This document shows positions 27,472 to 36,447 of a stretch of DNA of 64,000 nt, piece after piece; within the stretch, counting starts at the first letter, position 1; the number at the start of each line of letters is the position of its first letter. Position numbers and translations under genes: made by a program. Where the stretch lies: contig NZ_CP101137.1 in NCBI RefSeq assembly GCF_028473745.1, positions 868,001 through 932,000 of the forward strand. The letters run 5' to 3'. This DNA is from Streptomyces sp. M92 (GTDB lineage: Bacteria; Actinomycetota; Actinomycetes; Streptomycetales; Streptomycetaceae). The notes beneath the pieces are model-generated. The model saw only the letters and a program-made list of their open reading frames with translations, had not been told where the DNA came from and searched no databases.

Positions 27472-28914
27472 ATGACTTCGCAGCCGACCCTGACCGAGGC
27501 CGAGGACGGCCCCGAAGAGCCCGGCGAACCCGGGTCCGGGCTCCAGGCCGGACTCAAGAACCGTCACCTGTCGATGATCGCTATCGGCGGTGTGATCGGG
27601 GCCGGGCTGTTCGTGGGCTCCAGTTCCGGCATCGCCACCGCTGGCCCCGGAATCCTGCTGTCGTACGCCCTCGTCGGCACGCTCGTGGTGCTGGTGATGC
27701 GGATGCTCGGCGAGATGTCCGCCGCCAACCCGACCTCGGGTTCCTTCTCCGCGCACGCTGACCGGGCGCTCGGGCCCTGGGCCGGGTTCTCCATCGGGTG
27801 GCTGTACTGGTTCTTCTGGGTCGTCGTGCTGGCCGTGGAGGCGACGGCCGGGGCGAAGATCCTGGAGGGCTGGATACCCGCCGTGCCGCAGTGGGGCTGG
27901 GCGCTGATCGTGATGGTCGTGCTGACCGCCACCAATCTCGCCTCGGTGGGCTCCTACGGCGAGTTCGAGTTCTGGTTCGCCGGGATCAAGGTCGTCGCGA
28001 TCGCGGCGTTCATCGTGGTCGGCGGGCTGGCCGTCTTCGGGCTGCTGCCGGGTGTGGACAGCGCGCAGGCGGGGCTGGCCAATCTGACGGAGCACGGCGG
28101 TTTCCTGCCCCACGGGGCGGGGGCGATCCTGACCGGCGTACTGCTCGTCGTCTTCTCCTTCATGGGCAGCGAGATCCCCACCCTGGCCGCCGGTGAGTCC
28201 GAGGACCCGCAGCGGGCCGTCACCAAGGCGACCAACAGCATCATCTGGCGCATCGCCGTCTTCTACCTGGGCTCCATCTTCGTCGTGGTCGCGCTGCTGC
28301 CCTGGGACTCGCAGTCGATCATCGACAAGGGGTCGTACGTCGCCGCGCTGGACTCCCTCGGGATCGCCAACGCCGGTCAGATCATGAACTTCATCGTGCT
28401 GACGTCCGTGCTGTCCTGCCTGAACTCCGGGCTCTACACGGCCTCCCGCATGGCCTTCTCGCTCGGTCAGCGCGGTGACGCGCCGGGTGCGTTCGCCCGG
28501 ACCACCGCGCGGGGCGTGCCGCGGACGGCGATCCTCGTCTCCGTGGTGTTCGGTTTCGTCGCCGTGTTCTTCAACTACGAGTTCCCGGACTCCGTCTTCC
28601 TCTTCCTGGTCAACTCCTCCGGCGCCGTGGCCCTCTTCGTGTGGCTGGTGATCTGCTTCTCGCAGCTGCGGATGCGGAAGATCATCCAGGCCGAGGCGCC
28701 GGAGAAGCTGGTGGTGCGGATGTGGCTGTTCCCGTACCTGACCTGGGCGGCCGCCGCCGTGATCGTCTTCGTGCTGGGCTACATGCTGACCGACACGGAG
28801 CACAACGGGCGTACGACCGTGCTGCTGTCGCTGCTCGTCGCGGCGCTGGTGCTCGTTGTCGCGGTCGTCAGGCAGAAGGTCACCGCGCGGAAGGCCCTCG
28901 CCTGCGAGGACTGA
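27472..28914 (+). CDS. APC-superfamily amino-acid permease (copy 1)
   Basis: The 480-residue protein starts at ATG 27472 with AAAGGAAAG upstream. After about 28 polar residues the transporter core starts at LKNRHLSMIAIGGVIGAGLF, the TM1 signature of the amino-acid transporter family, and 12 hydrophobic segments follow. The conserved FSFMGSEIPTLAAGESEDP region and MRMLGEMSAANP loop match GABA/aromatic/asparagine-type permeases; the substrate cannot be specified. A close paralogue lies at 29914, with bioY between. A 22-bp terminator follows 14 bp after the stop. Confidence 0.9.
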   Translation: MTSQPTLTEAEDGPEEPGEPGSGLQAGLKNRHLSMIAIGGVIGAGLFVGSSSGIATAGPGILLSYALVGTLVVLVMRMLGEMSAANPTSGSFSAHADRALGPWAGFSIGWLYWFFWVVVLAVEATAGAKILEGWIPAVPQWGWALIVMVVLTATNLASVGSYGEFEFWFAGIKVVAIAAFIVVGGLAVFGLLPGVDSAQAGLANLTEHGGFLPHGAGAILTGVLLVVFSFMGSEIPTLAAGESEDPQRAVTKATNSIIWRIAVFYLGSIFVVVALLPWDSQSIIDKGSYVAALDSLGIANAGQIMNFIVLTSVLSCLNSGLYTASRMAFSLGQRGDAPGAFARTTARGVPRTAILVSVVFGFVAVFFNYEFPDSVFLFLVNSSGAVALFVWLVICFSQLRMRKIIQAEAPEKLVVRMWLFPYLTWAAAAVIVFVLGYMLTDTEHNGRTTVLLSLLVAALVLVVAVVRQKVTARKALACED

Positions 28915-28928
28915 CCGCGGGTGTCGGC

Positions 28929-28986
28929 GCACGGGAAAGGGGCCGGCCCGGTCGCGGAAGCGATCGGGCCGGCCCCTTTCCCGTGC
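28929..28986. terminator. Strong bidirectional terminator between permease 1 and bioY
   Basis: A perfect 22-bp inverted repeat (28929-28950 with 28965-28986) with a 14-nt loop lies between convergent genes. It is the longest perfect stem I found in the window. Confidence 0.92.
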
Positions 28987-28999
28987 CTGTGCGGGCGGT

Positions 29000-29581
29000 C
29001 TACTTCTTGTCGGCCAGCTTCCAGGCGGTGGGCAGCAGGCCCATCGCCAGCGCCGCCTTCAGCGCGTCGCCGATCAGGAACGGGGTCAGGCCGGCCGCGA
29101 TCGCGGCGGTGAGGGACATGTCGGCGGCGAGGGCCAGGTACGGAACGCCGACGGCGTAGATGACGGCCTCGCCGAGCAGCATGGTGCCGGCCATGCGCAG
29201 CATCGAGCGGTCGGCGCCGCGCCGGGCCAGGGCTCCGACGACGGTGGCGGCGAGCAGCATGCCGAAGACGTAGCCGAGGGACGGGGCGCCGACGCCGGAG
29301 CCGCCCTCCGCGAACCACGGCACGCCCGCCATGCCGACCAGGGCGTACAGCGCGAGCGAGAGCAGGCCGCGCCCGGCACCCAGGGAGGTGCCGACGAGCA
29401 GCGCGGCGAAGGTCTGGCCGGTCACCGGGACCGGGGAGCCGGGAACGGGCACCGCGATCTGGGCCGCGACGCCGGTGAGCACGGCACCGCCGGCGACCAG
29501 CGCGACGTCCCGGACCCGGGAGGAGGGGATGAGGTCGGCGAGGACCTGGCCGGAGCGGGTGGGAAGGGCAGCGGTGCTCAT
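29000..29581 (-). CDS. bioY: Biotin transporter BioY (ECF transporter S component)
   Basis: The 193-residue protein starts at ATG 29581 with GGAG 6 nt upstream; an ATG at 29608 would add nine residues. It has six hydrophobic segments and the BioY signature GAGRGLLSLALYALVGMAGV plus SGVGAPSLGYVFGMLLA. It binds biotin in the membrane, alone or with a shared EcfAT module. No ecfA/ecfT genes lie nearby, so it would act alone or with a remote module. It is flanked by the two permeases. Confidence 0.92.
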   Translation of the reverse strand: MSTAALPTRSGQVLADLIPSSRVRDVALVAGGAVLTGVAAQIAVPVPGSPVPVTGQTFAALLVGTSLGAGRGLLSLALYALVGMAGVPWFAEGGSGVGAPSLGYVFGMLLAATVVGALARRGADRSMLRMAGTMLLGEAVIYAVGVPYLALAADMSLTAAIAAGLTPFLIGDALKAALAMGLLPTAWKLADKK

Positions 29582-29913
29582 GGGGGACTCCGCGGGTGGT
29601 GTGGACATGTCGGGACAGCGCGACGCTATCCCAGCGTGCCGGACCCGATCACCGGCAGCGCTCGACAAAGGGTCGATCGGCACATTGGTGGGCTCCCGAC
29701 AAAGACGCGGCATACCCGTGGTTGGGGGTGATATCGGTCACCGTGAGGGGGAGGCGGGTGTCACCCCTAAGCGGAATTCCGCATTCGGACGATCACGTTC
29801 CGTGTCGATTCCGTCCGTATCGTGGGCAACCGGTGTCGTCGGCGGGCGCGACCCCGGAAACTGTGGGCGTTTTTGCCCTGTCCCCGCCCCCCACGCATTG
29901 GACGAGCCGCCCC
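29582..29913. other. Divergent promoter region of bioY and permease 2
   Basis: The 332-bp gap has no credible gene; the long ORF crossing it is an upstream extension of the permease frame. It contains a GTGA-N6-TCAC dyad at 29728-29741. No BioQ-type site was recognised. Confidence 0.6.
29728..29741. promoter_or_regulatory. Crp-like dyad GTGA-N6-TCAC
   Basis: GTGATATCGGTCAC, flanked by G and C to extend the symmetry, lies 173 bp upstream of permease 2 and 147 bp upstream of bioY. It matches the core of Crp/Fnr-family operators. Confidence 0.45.
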
Positions 29914-31299
29914 ATGTCCAACAGCACCACCACCGAGGCGCCGCCCCGGTCGCACGACGACGCCTCCCTCTCCCACGGCCTCAAGCAGCGCCACCTGTCG
30001 ATGATCGCCCTCGGCGGCGTGATCGGCGCCGGGCTGTTCGTCGGCTCCGGGGCCGGCATCGCCGCCGCCGGGCCCTCGATCGTCGTCGCCTACACCCTCT
30101 CCGGCCTCCTCGTGATGCTGGTGATGCGGATGCTCGGCGAGATGTCGGCCGCGTACCCGTCGTCCGGTTCCTTCTCGGCGCACGCCGAGCGGGCGATCGG
30201 GCCCTGGGCCGGCTTCACCGCGGGGTGGGCGTTCTGGGTGCTGCTGTGCACCGCCGTCGGTCTGGAGGGCATCGGCGCGGCGGCGATCGTCCACGGCTGG
30301 CTGCCGGGCACGCCCGAGTGGGTGTGGGTGGCGCTGTTCATGGTGGTGTTCTGCGGGACGAACCTGGCCGCCGTGAAGAACTTCGGCGAGTTCGAGTTCT
30401 GGTTCGCCGCCCTCAAGGTCGGCGCGATCACCCTGTTCCTGGTGCTGGGCGTGCTGGCGATCGCCGGTGTCCTGCCCGGCACCGACTCCCCCGGCACCTC
30501 CCACCTGGGCGACTTCCTGCCCAACGGCGGCAACGGCCTGATCATCGGCCTGCTCGCCTCGGTCTTCGCCTACGGCGGCCTGGAGACGGTGACGATCGCG
30601 GCGGCCGAGTCGGAGAACCCGGTCAAGGGCGTGGCGAGCGCCGTACGGACGGCGATGTGGCGGATCGCGCTGTTCTACATCGGCTCCATGGCGGTCATCG
30701 TGACCCTGGTCCCCTGGGACTCCCCGGAGGTCGTCGAGAAGGGCCCGTACGTCGCCGCCCTCGACGAGCTGGGCATCCCCGGCGCCGGTGAACTGATGAA
30801 CGTCGTCGTGCTGGTCGCGCTGCTGAGCGCGATGAACGCCAACATCTACGGCGCCTCCCGCATCGGCTACTCGCTGGTCGAGCGCGGTCAGGGCCCGAAG
30901 GCGCTGGGCCGGGTGTCGGGCGGGGTGCCGCGGGTCGCGGTGCTGGTCTCGTCCCTCTTCGGCTTCGGCTGTGTGCTGCTCAGCTACTGGCGGCCGGACG
31001 ACGTCTTCGCCTGGCTGCTGAACATGATCGGCGCGGTCATCCTGGTCGTCTGGATCTTCATCGCCGTCTCCCAGCTGCGGCTGCGGCGCCGTCTGGAGCG
31101 GGAGGCACCCGAGAAGCTGGTGGTGCGCATGTGGGCGTACCCGTGGCTGACGTGGGTGGCGCTGGCGGCCATGGCGGCGGTGTTCGTGCTGATGGCCCGC
31201 GAGCCCGACACCCGCGTGCAGCTGTACTCGACGGGCGGCATGACGCTGGTCCTGGCGGCCACCGGCTACGCCTGGCAGCGGCGCCGGGCGCGCGGTTAG
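29914..31299 (+). CDS. APC-superfamily amino-acid permease (copy 2)
   Basis: The 461-residue protein starts at ATG 29914 (MSNSTTTEAPPRSHDDA); the ribosome site is weak (GGACGAG). The core LKQRHLSMIALGGVIGAGLF aligns directly with the first permease, and similarity continues through MRMLGEMSAAYPSSGSFSAH and EAPEKLVVRMW. Twelve membrane segments are present. The pair looks like a gene duplication separated by bioY. Divergence in the TM3-TM4 region (LEGIGAAAIVHGW against EATAGAKILEGW) suggests different substrates. Confidence 0.9.
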   Translation: MSNSTTTEAPPRSHDDASLSHGLKQRHLSMIALGGVIGAGLFVGSGAGIAAAGPSIVVAYTLSGLLVMLVMRMLGEMSAAYPSSGSFSAHAERAIGPWAGFTAGWAFWVLLCTAVGLEGIGAAAIVHGWLPGTPEWVWVALFMVVFCGTNLAAVKNFGEFEFWFAALKVGAITLFLVLGVLAIAGVLPGTDSPGTSHLGDFLPNGGNGLIIGLLASVFAYGGLETVTIAAAESENPVKGVASAVRTAMWRIALFYIGSMAVIVTLVPWDSPEVVEKGPYVAALDELGIPGAGELMNVVVLVALLSAMNANIYGASRIGYSLVERGQGPKALGRVSGGVPRVAVLVSSLFGFGCVLLSYWRPDDVFAWLLNMIGAVILVVWIFIAVSQLRLRRRLEREAPEKLVVRMWAYPWLTWVALAAMAAVFVLMAREPDTRVQLYSTGGMTLVLAATGYAWQRRRARG

Positions 31300-31413
31300 C
31301 CGCCGCGCGCCCGTCGGGAGCCGCGCCCGCACGGCCGCCGCGGCACTCGGCCCCGCCGGGCCGGAGCCCGGCGGGGCCGAGAAGGTCCATCCCCGCGAGG
31401 ACGGCGTCAGCCG

Positions 31414-33621
31414 TTACGCCGCGGAGTACCCGAAGTAGTTGCCGTTGGCCGGGAGTCCGCCCTGGCCCGGCTGGTACGTGGTCGCGGGCCTGCTCGTACC
31501 GCCCGCCACGACGTTCGGGAACGGCAGGACGTGCAGGGCCCCGGTGGCGGTGGGCCCGTAGGGCATACCGGCGTAGAGGTTGCGCGGCGTGAAGTGGATG
31601 CTGGTGCCCAGCTTGTCGCCCTCGCCCGGGGAACCGGGGACGCCGTCGCCGTCGCCGGCCTCGACCCACAGGTCGTTGGCGCCCACCGCGCCCATCAGCG
31701 AGAAGGTGTGGATGGCACCGGCGTCGGCGACGCCCGCGAGGTCCTCACCGGGGACGCCCACGGCGACCTTCAGGGTGGCGGCGGAACCGACCTCCCGGGG
31801 CGCGGTGTTGACCGCGCTCAGGGCCGAACCCACGCCGTCGCCGGCCTCGATCGTGCCGGAGCGGTCGTCGGTGCCCGTGCCCTGGTTGAGCGCGTGCATG
31901 TACTCCCAGGTGCCGTCGGCCCTGATGTGCACGAGGATCACGTTGCCCGCGCCGGCCCGCTGCGCGCCGCCGGTCTCGGCGGGCAGGGCCTCGCCGGGCG
32001 AGCCGATCGCGAGGATCGAGTCGGTGGCCGTGGCCGCGCCGGACGGGCGGAAGGCGACCAGCGCGAGGGCCTGGGCGAACTTGTCGCCGGCCTCGGCGCC
32101 GCCGGCGATCTTGTCGTCGTCCTGGTCCATGCCGGTGACCACGGTGGGCCGGCCGTCGGCGTCCAGCTTGTGGCTGAGCACGGCCAGGTTGCCGGCGTTC
32201 GCGTCGCCGCCGATGGCGTCACCGGGAGCGCCGATGGCGATGAAGTTGGCGTCGCCCGTGACGGACGTGCCGAACGCGTCGTTGGCCTCGGCCGCGCCGG
32301 AGACGCCCGCGGTGTCCTGGTTGATGCCGACGTTGGTGTCGCCGTGCACGTAGAAGGCGCCGCCCGCCTTGGCCAGCGAGCCGAGCGCCTCACCCGGCGT
32401 GCCGATCAGGATCCACGGCTTGCCCTCGGCGGTGGTGCCGGCGGCGAGGGAGACGCCCATCCGGTCGCCGTCCTCGGGCGTGGAGGCGCCGATGGAGCCG
32501 TTGCCGGAGCCCTGTTGGAAGTGGCGGGCGGGGGGACCGCTGCCGAGGCCGTTCTCGCCGCCGAACAGGATGTCGACGAAGCCGGCGTCGACCGCGCTGC
32601 CGACGTTCTCCTCGGAGGCGGTGACGACGAGGTCGGTGTAGCCGTCCTCGTTGTAGTCGACGGTCGCGAGGTGGCCGCCGAAGTGGTCGCCGGCCTCGGC
32701 GCCGCCGGGCACCCAGTCGAGGTCCTGGGTGATCTCGGCGATGCCCTTGCCGCCGCCGTGGACGACCCGGACGAGGCCCGCGGTGGTGTCGCCGCCCACC
32801 GTGGCCATCGGGTCGCCGATGGCGATGTCCTCGACGGCGTCGCCGTTGAAGTCGGCGATGCGGGTGGCGCCGACCTGCGCGTGGATCCAGGAGGCGAGGT
32901 CGTCGACGCGCGCGATGACGCCCGCGGTGGAGGTCTGGGTCTCGGCGGTGCCGAGGCAGCCGCCCTGGAAGGACTGGCTGTTGAGGCCGACGAGCTTGCC
33001 GCCCGAGACGACCGGGCCACCGGTGTCGCCCATGCAGGCGGCCGCGCCGTCCTTGCCGGTGACGCCCGCGGAGGTGGCGGCGGTGGAGTCGACGATGTAG
33101 GTGCCGGTGTGCAGCTTCAGCGGTACCCACTCGGTCTTCGTACGGCCGTATCCGGCGAAGGTCAGCTCCGCACCGGCGGCGGGCGCCGCGGTGGCGAGCT
33201 GGGCCGGGGTCACGTTGGTGACGGGCCGGTTGAGGCGGGCCAGGACCACGTCGCGGTCCGTGCGGGGGACGATCTCGACGACGCGGCGCTCGGCGCCCTG
33301 CGTGCCGGAGAGGTCGGAGCGGCCGATGACGGCGGTGGTCGCCCTGGCGGGGACGCCGGCCGGGACGGCGAGCGAGGCGGCCGGGTTCTCGGCGAAGCAG
33401 CTGGCCGCGGTGAGCAGCCATTCGGCGTCGACGAGGACGGCGGAGCAGCCGCGGTCGTGGGCGCCGACGGTGATCTGCGCGGTGTAGGCGTGGGTGATGT
33501 CCGAGTCGGCGACCGGTGTGCCGCCGGTGACGGCGACGGCGGGTGCCGTGCCCAGCGCGAGCGACCCGGCGGCCAGGACCGTGCCGAGCGCGGCCAGACG
33601 GGGACGTCTTATGGAAGACAT
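31414..33621 (-). CDS. Secreted trypsin-fold protein with FG-GAP repeats, catalytic His and Ser lost
   Basis: The 735-residue protein starts at ATG 33621 with GAGGAG upstream; the signal peptide ends near TAPAVAV. Residues 35-255 form a chymotrypsin-like domain, but the His57 motif reads WLLTAASCF (Ser74 in place of His) and the nucleophile motif reads CMGDTGGPV (Thr200 in place of Ser). The Asp motif DRDVVLARL is kept. Residues 260-700 carry integrin-type FG-GAP repeats such as RIADFNGDAVEDIAIGDPMA and DYNEDGYTDLVVTAS, with calcium-binding DxNxDG loops. It is probably a secreted binding protein rather than a classical protease. It lies 34 bp after the small secreted gene at 33656, likely one operon. 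A paralogue with the same substitutions is at 56363. Confidence 0.88.
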   Translation of the reverse strand: MSSIRRPRLAALGTVLAAGSLALGTAPAVAVTGGTPVADSDITHAYTAQITVGAHDRGCSAVLVDAEWLLTAASCFAENPAASLAVPAGVPARATTAVIGRSDLSGTQGAERRVVEIVPRTDRDVVLARLNRPVTNVTPAQLATAAPAAGAELTFAGYGRTKTEWVPLKLHTGTYIVDSTAATSAGVTGKDGAAACMGDTGGPVVSGGKLVGLNSQSFQGGCLGTAETQTSTAGVIARVDDLASWIHAQVGATRIADFNGDAVEDIAIGDPMATVGGDTTAGLVRVVHGGGKGIAEITQDLDWVPGGAEAGDHFGGHLATVDYNEDGYTDLVVTASEENVGSAVDAGFVDILFGGENGLGSGPPARHFQQGSGNGSIGASTPEDGDRMGVSLAAGTTAEGKPWILIGTPGEALGSLAKAGGAFYVHGDTNVGINQDTAGVSGAAEANDAFGTSVTGDANFIAIGAPGDAIGGDANAGNLAVLSHKLDADGRPTVVTGMDQDDDKIAGGAEAGDKFAQALALVAFRPSGAATATDSILAIGSPGEALPAETGGAQRAGAGNVILVHIRADGTWEYMHALNQGTGTDDRSGTIEAGDGVGSALSAVNTAPREVGSAATLKVAVGVPGEDLAGVADAGAIHTFSLMGAVGANDLWVEAGDGDGVPGSPGEGDKLGTSIHFTPRNLYAGMPYGPTATGALHVLPFPNVVAGGTSRPATTYQPGQGGLPANGNYFGYSAA

Positions 33622-33655
33622 ACGAGTGGTCTCCTCAATCACAGGTTGATGTCGG

Positions 33656-34153
33656 TCAGTTGGTGACGCGGATCTCGACCAGGACGTGGTCCCGGCCGTC
33701 GACGGACTCGCCGACGCCCGCCCAGGTGTCCGCGGGGATGTCGTACTCGACCTGGTCGCCCTCGGCGGTCATCTCCAGGTGGGTGTTGGCGGAGTCGTCC
33801 GTCTTCACCCCGTGCACCGCGGGGAGTTCGAGGGTCAGCCGGCCCTCGTCGGCGGTGACCTCGAAGCAGACGTCGTCGTGGTCGCGCGCGAGGAACCGCA
33901 GGAGGTCGCCCCCGGCGGCACAGTCGGCGAGCACGATGTGGCCGTCGCCGCGCTTGAGGACGATGTTCTGCTCGGCCAGGATCTTGTCGGCGTTCGGGTA
34001 GTCGTAGACCTGGACGGCGTAGCCGGACGCGGCCTCGGCGACGGTCTCGGTGGAGGGCTCGGCGGCACCCGCGCCGCCCTGGGCGAGCACGGCCCAGGTG
34101 AGGGCGCCGGCGGCGGCGCCCAGAATGCGTACGAACGTGTTGCGTGACTTCAT
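33656..34153 (-). CDS. Small secreted protein of unknown function
   Basis: The 165-residue protein starts at ATG 34153 (MKSRNTFVRILGAAAGALTW) and has a Sec signal peptide cleaved near GGAGAAEP. The mature part has about 135 residues, is acidic and beta-rich, and has two cysteines (LADCAAGGD, DDVCFEV) that could form a disulphide. I do not recognise the family. It precedes the pseudo-trypsin gene by 34 bp, so the two proteins may act together outside the cell. A Crp-like dyad lies 118 bp upstream of its start. Confidence 0.75.
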   Translation of the reverse strand: MKSRNTFVRILGAAAGALTWAVLAQGGAGAAEPSTETVAEAASGYAVQVYDYPNADKILAEQNIVLKRGDGHIVLADCAAGGDLLRFLARDHDDVCFEVTADEGRLTLELPAVHGVKTDDSANTHLEMTAEGDQVEYDIPADTWAGVGESVDGRDHVLVEIRVTN

Positions 34154-34270
34154 CACAGTCCCAGAAACTCGGCAGTTCTTCGGGTTCAAACCCCTCATCG
34201 AAGCGGCGACTTGGCGAATACGTCCAATTCCTAAAACGGACAGAATTCGGGCAACCGGCGAGTTCGAGCC

Positions 34271-34284
34271 GTGATCCCTGTCAC
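34271..34284. promoter_or_regulatory. Crp-like dyad GTGA-N6-TCAC
   Basis: GTGATCCCTGTCAC lies 118 bp upstream of the small secreted gene at 34153, within a 209-bp gap before the terminator at 34363. The surrounding 160 bp resembles the DNA upstream of the ALF-repeat gene. Confidence 0.45.
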
Positions 34285-34362
34285 GCCCGGGACGGTTGCA
34301 GTGATCTTGACAACGACTTCGTAACGGCTCGCGAGGCGAGCCGCCGAGCGGCGGCGTAAAAG

Positions 34363-34399
34363 CGGATAGGCCGCGGAGAAAAACTCCGCGGCCTATCCG
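34363..34399 (-). terminator. Terminator after the lipoprotein gene
   Basis: A perfect 16-bp stem (34363-34378 with 34384-34399) with an AAAAA loop lies 24 bp beyond the lipoprotein stop, separating the two secreted-protein operons. Confidence 0.9.
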
Positions 34400-34422
34400 T
34401 CCTGCGCCATCAGGCCGACCGG

Positions 34423-34809
34423 TCAGCTCGTCTTGTCGAGCTTCTGGGTGATCGGGCCGTCCGGATCGAAGTGGAAGTACAGCGTGTCCTGATCGTCCAC
34501 GTAGAGCTGGATCCCGCCGATCTTGCCGAGCCCGCCGTCCTCGATCCCCAAGTACACGAAATCGTTCATGGTGGCCGAGTCCTCGTACTCCCAGCTGCCG
34601 TGGAAATCGACCGGGTCCGCGCCCTCACTCAGGATCACGCCGGTGGCCGAGAACGTGCCCTCCGCCGACAGCTCGATCTTCCCGCCGCCGTCGCCGCGGT
34701 ACAGACCGGGCAGCTTCTCCGGGTCGACCGCCGCCGAGCACGCCGAGACGAGCACCGCGGAAGCGGCGAGCGCGGCGAAGAGCCACCGCCCGCCCGCACT
34801 CTCACGCAT
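34423..34809 (-). CDS. Small lipoprotein coupled to the ALF-repeat gene
   Basis: The 128-residue protein starts at ATG 34809, overlapping the upstream stop by 1 nt (TGATG), so translation is coupled. The signal peptide ends in a lipobox, LVSAC, giving a lipid-anchored mature protein of about 104 residues. That part is acidic and beta-rich (KLPGLYRGDGGGKIELSAEG, HGSWEYEDSATMNDFVY), resembling a small beta-barrel. It has no named family that I recognise. The coupling to a toxin-like exported ALF protein makes it a candidate immunity or partner protein, but this is inference only. Confidence 0.8.
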   Translation of the reverse strand: MRESAGGRWLFAALAASAVLVSACSAAVDPEKLPGLYRGDGGGKIELSAEGTFSATGVILSEGADPVDFHGSWEYEDSATMNDFVYLGIEDGGLGKIGGIQLYVDDQDTLYFHFDPDGPITQKLDKTS

Positions 34810-36447
34810 CACGGGCCCAGCATAACGTCGAACTCGATCACCTGGGTCTTGGGCGACATCGGCCCCTCGTCGCCGACGACCTTGTCGACGAACGCGCCCA
34901 CGGTGTCGCTCCACCAGTCCGTGTACCCGATGACCGGCGGGTGCGTCGCCGACTCGATGTCCGACTCGTTGTACGCGGTGTAGGGCCAGGTGACCGACCC
35001 GTCCGGGTTCTCCCGGACGGGGGTCATGCGGACCTTGTGCGAGCCCAGGAACGTGTACGCGAGGTTGCCGGTCAGCCCGGCCGTGGTGAGCGTCCCGTAG
35101 TCCCTGACGTACTTGCCCGCGCCGCCGAAGCCGCCGAGCTCGTAGTCGTCCATGTAGGTGTGACCCAGTTCGTACTTCCCGGTCCGCTGCCAGTCGTTGA
35201 GGAAGTACTCGAGGACTCCCTGCGTGTGCGGGTGCTCACGATAGAGGCGGGTGAATTCGTCGTCCGGGCCGAAACACTGCGATCTGGGGCCGGTACCGGT
35301 CAGCCAGCTCCACCCCAGTTCCCACGGGTTGGTGTTGTTCCTGTGCTCGATCGGATCACCGAACGGCGTCAGGCAGCTCTCGGCGCCCTCGGGCAGGCCG
35401 GTCTTGCCGTCGATCGGGACCTTGGAGTTGTCGGTCGCGTCCTGGATCACCTCCCGGATCGCGGCCTGGACGACCTCGACCCACGCCGCGGTCGCGGCGA
35501 CGGCCGCTTCGGCGTGCGACTTGCCTGCCGCGAGCTCTGCCTGCCGGGCCTTCGACGCGGAGGCCTGCGCGTCAGCGGCGTAGGCCGCGGCGGTCGAAGC
35601 GGAGCGCACGGCCCGGTTGGCCGCGTCCCGCGCCACACTGCTCGCCTCGCGGGCCGCCGCGGCGGCGTTCTGCGCGGTCTGCGCGGACTTGGCGGCGGCG
35701 GCCGCGGAGGCTTCGGCGGCCTCCGCGTTCCGGCGGGCCTCCTCCGCGGAGGCCTTGGCGTCGGCCGCCCAGCCCTCGGCCTTGCCGGCCCATTCGGTGG
35801 CCTCCTCGGCGGCCTGCCGGGCGATGGCCGCGGCCTCGGAGGCGCGTGCCGCGTCCTCGAGCGCGTCCTCGGCGATCTTGGCGGCCCGTGCGATCGCCGC
35901 CCGGATCGCGCTGATGTGCGTGGCGTGATCGTGGTCGATGCGCGCGAACTCGTGCTGCGTCGTACCGATGAACTGGCGCAGCATGTGCGTGTCGCCTTCG
36001 AGCGCGACCTTCGCCGCGGCCTGTACGTACGGGCCGCCGCCGGCCAGGAGCGTGGTGGCCGCCACCCCGTCGTCCTCGCGGACGGCCGCGGCGCGCTCCA
36101 CGCGTGGCCCTGCCCGCGGTGACCAGGGCCTTGGAGAGCGTGAAGCGGTTGTCCTCGGCCGTGGCCGCCGGCAGTCTGTCGGCCAGGAACGTGGTCACGG
36201 CGTCCGCGTTGCCCACGAGCGCCGCCGCCGCGGCCGTACGCACCGCGCGGCCGCCGGTCCGGTACGCGTGCACCACCTTGCCGCGGTCGGTGTCGGGCAG
36301 CCGTGTACCGCCGTCGGCCGCCGCCGCGTACGCCGCGTACGCGGACCGGGACCCGAACACTCCCAGAGGCAGTGCGGTGCCTGCCGCGATACCCCCGAAA
36401 ATGGCCAGTGACTGGCGTCTGCTGAATATCTGCCGTGATTGTGACAT
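34809..36447 (-). pseudogene. Tat-exported ALF-repeat, Ala-rich coiled-coil protein interrupted by a frameshift
   Basis: The start is ATG 36447 with GAGGGGG upstream. A twin-arginine signal SRRQSLAIFGG...GSRSAYA opens the protein. Short ALF-type repeats follow (VRTAAAAALVGNADAVTTFL, VQAAAKVALEGDTHMLRQFI). The frame breaks after ...ALVTAGRAT: one extra base at about 36102 puts the remainder (ERAAAVREDDGVAATTLLAG) in the next frame, which then runs 430 codons. Restored, the protein would have about 545 residues: Tat signal, two to three ALF repeats, an Ala-rich coiled coil of about 130 residues, and a C-terminal domain (from DDEFTRLYREHPHTQGV) of about 140 residues with conserved-looking aromatic motifs (PPVIGYTDWWSDTVG). 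ALF repeats occur in streptomycete polymorphic-toxin-like exported proteins. A sequencing error is as likely as a true lesion. Confidence 0.75.

Noticed and set aside
29596..29913. An N-terminal extension of the second permease
   Set aside because: The frame is open but has no hydrophobic or conserved features, and the permease core starts soon after ATG 29914 as in its paralogue.
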